Assembly: GCA_947462865.1 (NCBI GenBank)
Contig: CANHRW010000090.1
Span: 1-7,893 of the forward strand
Length of the DNA stretch: 7,893 bases
Reading direction: 5' to 3'
Source of the DNA: Bacteroidota bacterium
Lineage (GTDB): Bacteria; Bacteroidota; Bacteroidia; UKL13-3
The translations under genes and the position numbers were made by a program. The notes beneath the pieces were generated by a model. The model had not been told where the DNA came from. It saw nothing but the letters and a program-made list of their open reading frames with translations, and ran no database searches. How positions within the stretch are numbered: position 1 is the first letter of the stretch; every line of letters starts with the position of its first letter. Positions 6,226 through 7,893 of the stretch are shown one piece after another.

Positions 6226-6528
6226 TTGAAGCAAGTATTAAAACATATCCAATTACTTTTACTTCTGCTGGTTGTAATCAACTACGTGGTGCCTTTGGCC
6301 TGTGTTAATGATGAGGAATGGCAACAAACGGCTATGGAGCAAACAGAAAATGAGCAACTTCCTGAAGAAGTTCTTGAAGATGAGGATATAAAAGAATCGG
6401 AAGTTCAATTTCTGATTCCTGCAAATTACATTTCATCAATACAAAAAGTGTTAACTCTAAAACATAGTTATTGCTCTTCAATACTAAATCATCCACGTAA
6501 AGTCTTTATCCCACCTCCAAGGGACTAA
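6226..6528 (+). CDS. Small acidic exported protein preceding an RND metal pump
   Basis: This is a 100-residue protein of unknown function. Residues 1-25 form a signal peptide or membrane anchor (KQVLKHIQLLLLLLVVINYV). C26 follows as PLAC, a poor lipobox because proline replaces the usual Leu, Val or Ile; the residues after it, VNDEE, resemble the acidic signal that sends some Bacteroidota lipoproteins to the surface. Residues 29-59 are strongly acidic (14 Asp or Glu in 31). The C-terminal part carries H80, C83 and H89, possible metal ligands, and ends in VFIPPPRD. I recall small exported proteins with a Pro-Pro-Pro tail just before cusA-like genes in this phylum, so a role with the pump is plausible but unproven. 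TTG at 6226 is the first start after an in-frame stop (TGA, 6211-6213), and later starts would destroy the signal peptide. The pump gene begins 72 bases downstream. Confidence 0.7.
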   Translation: MKQVLKHIQLLLLLLVVINYVVPLACVNDEEWQQTAMEQTENEQLPEEVLEDEDIKESEVQFLIPANYISSIQKVLTLKHSYCSSILNHPRKVFIPPPRD

Positions 6529-6600
6529 TTAAACTACGTTTCTTGCAGGCTAAACTTTATGGCCGCTTTTCTTATTTTTTATTATACCTAATCACAAAAA

Positions 6601-7893
6601 ATGATTGATAAAATAATTGCGTTTAGCACACGTAGTCCATGGACTATTGGATTGCTGATGCTTGTTTTGATAACTTGGGGTGGATACTCCTTAAAACATT
6701 TACCTATAGATGCGGTACCTGATGTTACCACCAATCAGGTAGATGTAATTACCAACTCGCCTAATCTTTCTTCATTAGAAATTGAGCGTTTTATTACAAC
6801 GCCTTTAGAAATGGCTATGGCCAATATTCCTGGCTTAATTGAAGTTCGCTCCAACTCAAAGTTTGGCAGTAGTGTGGTGAAACTTATTTTCGAAGATAAA
6901 ATTGATATTTATTGGGCTCGCCAACAAGTTTTTGAAAGGCTGGAGTCGGTTAAAAGTGAGATTCCAGAGGGCGCAGGCACGCCTATATTGGGTCCCGCCT
7001 CAACAGGTTTGGGTGAAATTTATCAATATGTTATCAGGCCGGTTGATATTACAAACAGTAAATATACTTCAACTGAAATTCGTACCATACAAGATTGGGT
7101 GGTACGCAGAAAATTATTGGGCTTACCAGGTGTTGCCGATGTAAGTGGATATGGTGGTTTTACCAAAGAATATCAAGCGAAAATTAAACCCGAACGCTTA
7201 AAATCCTTGGGCATTACTGTTGATGAATTGTATGAAGCCCTTGCCAAAGGAAATAGCAATACGGGTGGTGCTTACATTGAAAAAGACAATAAAGCATATA
7301 CTATTCGTGGAATTGGTTTGGCTAAAAACCTAGATGATATTGCTAATACTGTAATTGAAACACGCAATGGTGTACCAATTTTAGTGAAGGAGGTGGCCGA
7401 TGTAGAATACGGTCACGCTTTGCGTTATGGTGCACTAACTATGAATGGCGAAGGCGATGTAGTAGGCGGATCTATATTGATGATGAAAGGTGCTAATGGC
7501 AACCAAGTAATTGATGTGGTAAAAAAACGCATGGGTGAAATTCAAGAAATATTGCCCCAAGGTTTGGTGATTGAACCATTTGTTGATAGATCAAAATTGG
7601 TGAATGCAGCCATAAAGACAGTAGCTACCAACCTAATAGAAGGTGCCATCATTGTATTTGTGGTGATTTTATTATTGCTCGGAAATTTACGTGCCGGTTT
7701 GTTAGCGGCATCGGTTATACCACTTTCTATGCTATTTGCTTTTATCATTATGGATAATACCGGGGTGGTGGGTAATATCATGAGTTTGGGTGCCATTGAT
7801 TTTGGTTTACTGGTTGATCCTGCCATCATTGTGGTAGAGAGTGTAGTGTTGTTTTTAGCAATGGCTTTAAACAAACGAATGAAAGAAAATTCA
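6601..7893 (+). CDS. CusA/CzcA-type heavy-metal efflux RND pump, N-terminal part (3' end beyond window)
   Basis: This is the proton-driven inner-membrane subunit of a tripartite metal exporter. The frame is open from ATG 6601 to the window edge (431 of roughly 1,040 residues, or more if fused), with no stop or frameshift. TM1 is at about 13-31. The periplasmic porter region follows with family blocks LPIDAVPDVTTNQV, FITTPLEMAMANIPGL, FGSSVVKLIFEDKIDIYWAR and WVVRRKLLGLPGVADVSGYG. TM2 lies at about 343-360 (GAIIVFVVILLLLGNLRAG), then TM3. TM4 has SLGAIDFGLLVD followed by PAIIVVES. D400, D406 and E413 keep the spacing of the CzcA proton-relay residues D402, D408 and E415, which marks the heavy-metal (HME) branch. 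Residue 407 is Pro where Gly is usual. The metal-selecting methionines of CusA lie beyond the edge, so the substrate (Cu/Ag or Zn/Co/Cd) cannot be told and no symbol is given. Confidence 0.95.
   Translation, partial: MIDKIIAFSTRSPWTIGLLMLVLITWGGYSLKHLPIDAVPDVTTNQVDVITNSPNLSSLEIERFITTPLEMAMANIPGLIEVRSNSKFGSSVVKLIFEDKIDIYWARQQVFERLESVKSEIPEGAGTPILGPASTGLGEIYQYVIRPVDITNSKYTSTEIRTIQDWVVRRKLLGLPGVADVSGYGGFTKEYQAKIKPERLKSLGITVDELYEALAKGNSNTGGAYIEKDNKAYTIRGIGLAKNLDDIANTVIETRNGVPILVKEVADVEYGHALRYGALTMNGEGDVVGGSILMMKGANGNQVIDVVKKRMGEIQEILPQGLVIEPFVDRSKLVNAAIKTVATNLIEGAIIVFVVILLLLGNLRAGLLAASVIPLSMLFAFIIMDNTGVVGNIMSLGAIDFGLLVDPAIIVVESVVLFLAMALNKRMKENS

Noticed and set aside
6902..7144. 80-codon open frame on the plus strand
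   Set aside because: It is an out-of-frame shadow inside the RND pump gene.
7542..7874. 110-codon open frame on the minus strand
   Set aside because: It is antisense to the conserved TM2-TM4 region of the RND pump and has no recognisable domain.
1..7893. Mobile element, CRISPR array, toxin-antitoxin or defence system
   Set aside because: No transposase, integrase, spaced direct repeats, paired small toxin genes or nuclease motifs are present; the genes are ordinary Bacteroidota envelope and transport functions.

Overview
The window reads as an AT-rich chromosomal segment of a Bacteroidota bacterium. Four things point there: a C-terminal type IX secretion (T9SS) sorting domain on the protein at 3744-5456; several families common in that phylum (DUF2147, DUF2490, delta-60 repeat propeller, a small pre-RND protein); the near absence of Shine-Dalgarno sequences before start codons; and -7 elements of the TAnnTTTG type instead of TATAAT. 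Nothing in it identifies the genus.

Layout. 1-108 is the tail of an exported protein ending in a bacterial Ig-like (BIG2-type) fold. It is closed by a perfect 16-bp hairpin terminator at 172-206. After a 326-base gap comes a secreted DUF2147 protein (435-896, + strand). It converges, with only 9 bases between stop codons, on a minus-strand group: a TerC-family membrane protein (3558-2866) overlapping by ATGA with a DUF2490 outer-membrane barrel (2869-2153), then, after 164 bases, a second predicted barrel of the DUF6268 type (1988-906). A divergent intergenic region at 3559-3743 holds a good Bacteroidota-type promoter for a 570-residue T9SS-secreted seven-repeat beta-propeller protein (3744-5456, +). 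A small cysteine-containing lipoprotein (5851-5513, -) converges on it. After a 374-base gap, a plus-strand unit begins: a small acidic exported protein with a TTG start (6226-6528), then a CusA/CzcA-type heavy-metal RND pump (6601 to the window edge, 431 residues present).

How the genes relate. Most products are envelope or secreted proteins, but the window is not one pathway. Two units look functional: TerC plus DUF2490, translationally coupled and possibly linked to metal homeostasis; and the small exported protein plus the RND metal pump. The outer-membrane channel and periplasmic adaptor of that pump would be expected beyond the right edge.

I found no CRISPR array, insertion sequence, phage gene, tRNA or rRNA, and no convincing case for a wholly new system. 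The most useful leads are the small protein preceding the RND pump, and a proline in place of the usual glycine next to the proton-relay aspartate of that pump.
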